Shown: positions 63,395-64,000 of the stretch, in pieces | Layout: each line of letters opens with the position of its first letter | How positions within the stretch are numbered: position 1 is the first letter of the stretch | Source of the DNA: Acidobacteriota bacterium | Lineage (GTDB): Bacteria > Acidobacteriota > Holophagae > Acanthopleuribacterales > Acanthopleuribacteraceae | Length of the DNA stretch: 64,000 nucleotides | Reading direction: 5' to 3' | Assembly: GCA_020637335.1 (NCBI GenBank) | Contig: JACJWC010000013.1 | Coordinates: 1-64,000, forward strand | The notes under the pieces: generated by a model | What the model saw: the letters and a program-made list of their open reading frames with translations, nothing else | What the model was told of the DNA's origin: nothing | Database searches by the model: none | Position numbers and translations under genes: made by a program

Positions 63395-64000
63395 TTGAAT
63401 ATACGCGCGCTGGACCTCCAGAAAATCGGTTTGACACCCGGACCATTGACCCTGTTTTTCGCCATCTTGGGTTTGGCTTTGATTTCCGCTCTGCTGGCTC
63501 GGGACGTGTCGCAAACGGTTTTGGGCGCCGTCACCTTGGTTTTTTTGTTTTTAAGCTCGGTCTATGGTGTACGGCGTCGCTTGCGTGTTGTGGCGGCTGC
63601 GCGGGCCAGTCAAGCTGCTGCTTGGTTGCAGTGGCATTGGGTGGCTTCCGGCCTGCTCTTTTTTGGCTTTTTGTTTCATACCCAAGGCCGGTTTCCCGGG
63701 AGTGCCTTGGGGTTCTGTCTATGGTTGGTTTTGCTTTGGACCTTGATCAGCGGGCTTTTGGGGTGGGCCATCCAACGCTGGGTGCCGCGGGTGCTGGCCT
63801 CGCTTTCAACCGAGGTCTTGTTTGAACGCATACCCGAGTTGGTCACCGAACTTTCGATAAAAGCCCAGAAAACCGTGGCGGGCAGTCATCCCTCGCTGGA
63901 GAATCTATTTCATCGGCGACTATTACGGCGCTTTCAGAACATTAATCACTCCTGGGTTTTCGTATTTGATATTTCTGGTGGACTGGCCAAGCACATGAAG
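63395..64000 (+). CDS. multi-helix membrane protein, possible b-type cytochrome (cut by window end)
   Basis: The visible 202 residues start at a TTG one base after the previous stop. Four hydrophobic helices are seen at about 17-34, 40-57, 80-96 and 106-127. Helix 3 carries His81 and His95 (QWHWVASGLLFFGFLFHT), 14 residues apart, the spacing of haem-b ligands in several membrane cytochromes. The GWAIQRWVPR loop and a soluble region follow, ending FVFDISGGLAKHMK at the edge. It is the likely membrane partner of the iron-sulfur fusion protein. The missing C-terminus prevents a firm family call. Confidence 0.6.
   Translation, partial: MNIRALDLQKIGLTPGPLTLFFAILGLALISALLARDVSQTVLGAVTLVFLFLSSVYGVRRRLRVVAAARASQAAAWLQWHWVASGLLFFGFLFHTQGRFPGSALGFCLWLVLLWTLISGLLGWAIQRWVPRVLASLSTEVLFERIPELVTELSIKAQKTVAGSHPSLENLFHRRLLRRFQNINHSWVFVFDISGGLAKHMK

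Overview
The window is about 64 kb of densely packed, moderate-GC DNA from a Gram-negative bacterium. It holds 41 complete coding genes, one decayed gene fragment and one gene cut by the right edge. Outer-membrane proteins (a TonB-dependent receptor and a probable 450-residue porin), a TonB-like protein, an NtrY-type kinase and many periplasmic multihaem cytochromes point to a diderm. Large secreted proteins built from carboxypeptidase-regulatory-like beta-sandwich repeats, plus a Gld-like ABC operon, give an Acidobacteriota-like flavour. That phylum is an inference from gene content; no rRNA or other decisive marker is present. I see no tRNA, rRNA, CRISPR array, prophage or insertion sequence.

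Layout. 184-3617: mtaB (tRNA methylthiolation) translationally coupled to an NtrY-like histidine kinase. 3698-5791: an orphan molybdopterin oxidoreductase ending in an intrinsic terminator. 5878-12299: two tandem paralogous envelope-anchored giant proteins. 12309-12775: an empty spacer with small hairpins. 12776-14722: a TonB-like protein and a sigma-54 activator without a receiver domain, divergent from gpsA (14809). 16065-23927: a TPR lipoprotein-like or secreted protein, a four-RCK SLC13 transporter, fructose-1,6-bisphosphatase, a secreted beta-helix protein and a membrane sensor with no output domain. 24046-31150: a PhoD-like phosphatase, a HAD phosphatase / YyaL-type thioredoxin-fold protein / acyl-CoA ligase operon, and an unknown secreted protein. 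31303-36399: an SPFH plus zinc-ribbon pair, then sucB-lpdA behind a good sigma-70 promoter and followed by a strong terminator. 36437-41470: a FAN1-like nuclease, a TonB-dependent receptor and an orphan protein with a FliM/FliN-like N-terminal peptide. 41458-45931: a four-gene Gld-like ABC export operon ending in sixA. 46031-50485: rsmB, a SirB1-HspQ fusion and a long-chain acyl-CoA synthetase. 50486-51066: a hairpin repeat and the remains of a small two-gene nucleotidyltransferase module. 51120-55977: overlapping genes for a second molybdopterin oxidoreductase, a glycosyltransferase and asparagine synthetase.

56135-64000 is the most interesting part. It is a tightly overlapped operon encoding a pentahaem cytochrome, a probable outer-membrane barrel, a dodecahaem cytochrome made of three tetrahaem modules, a cytoplasmic protein fusing two degenerate cyclic-nucleotide-type domains to four 4Fe-4S clusters, and the start of a four-helix membrane protein with histidines placed like b-haem ligands. 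Read together, these look like a trans-envelope electron conduit with a built-in ligand-sensing iron-sulfur module. The gene content is directly visible; the direction of electron flow and the partner are inference.

A recurrent intergenic hairpin with the core GGTCATTA...TAATGACC occurs at 23974 and 50518, with a half-site at 150. A separate degenerate 10-bp tandem repeat lies at 17068.
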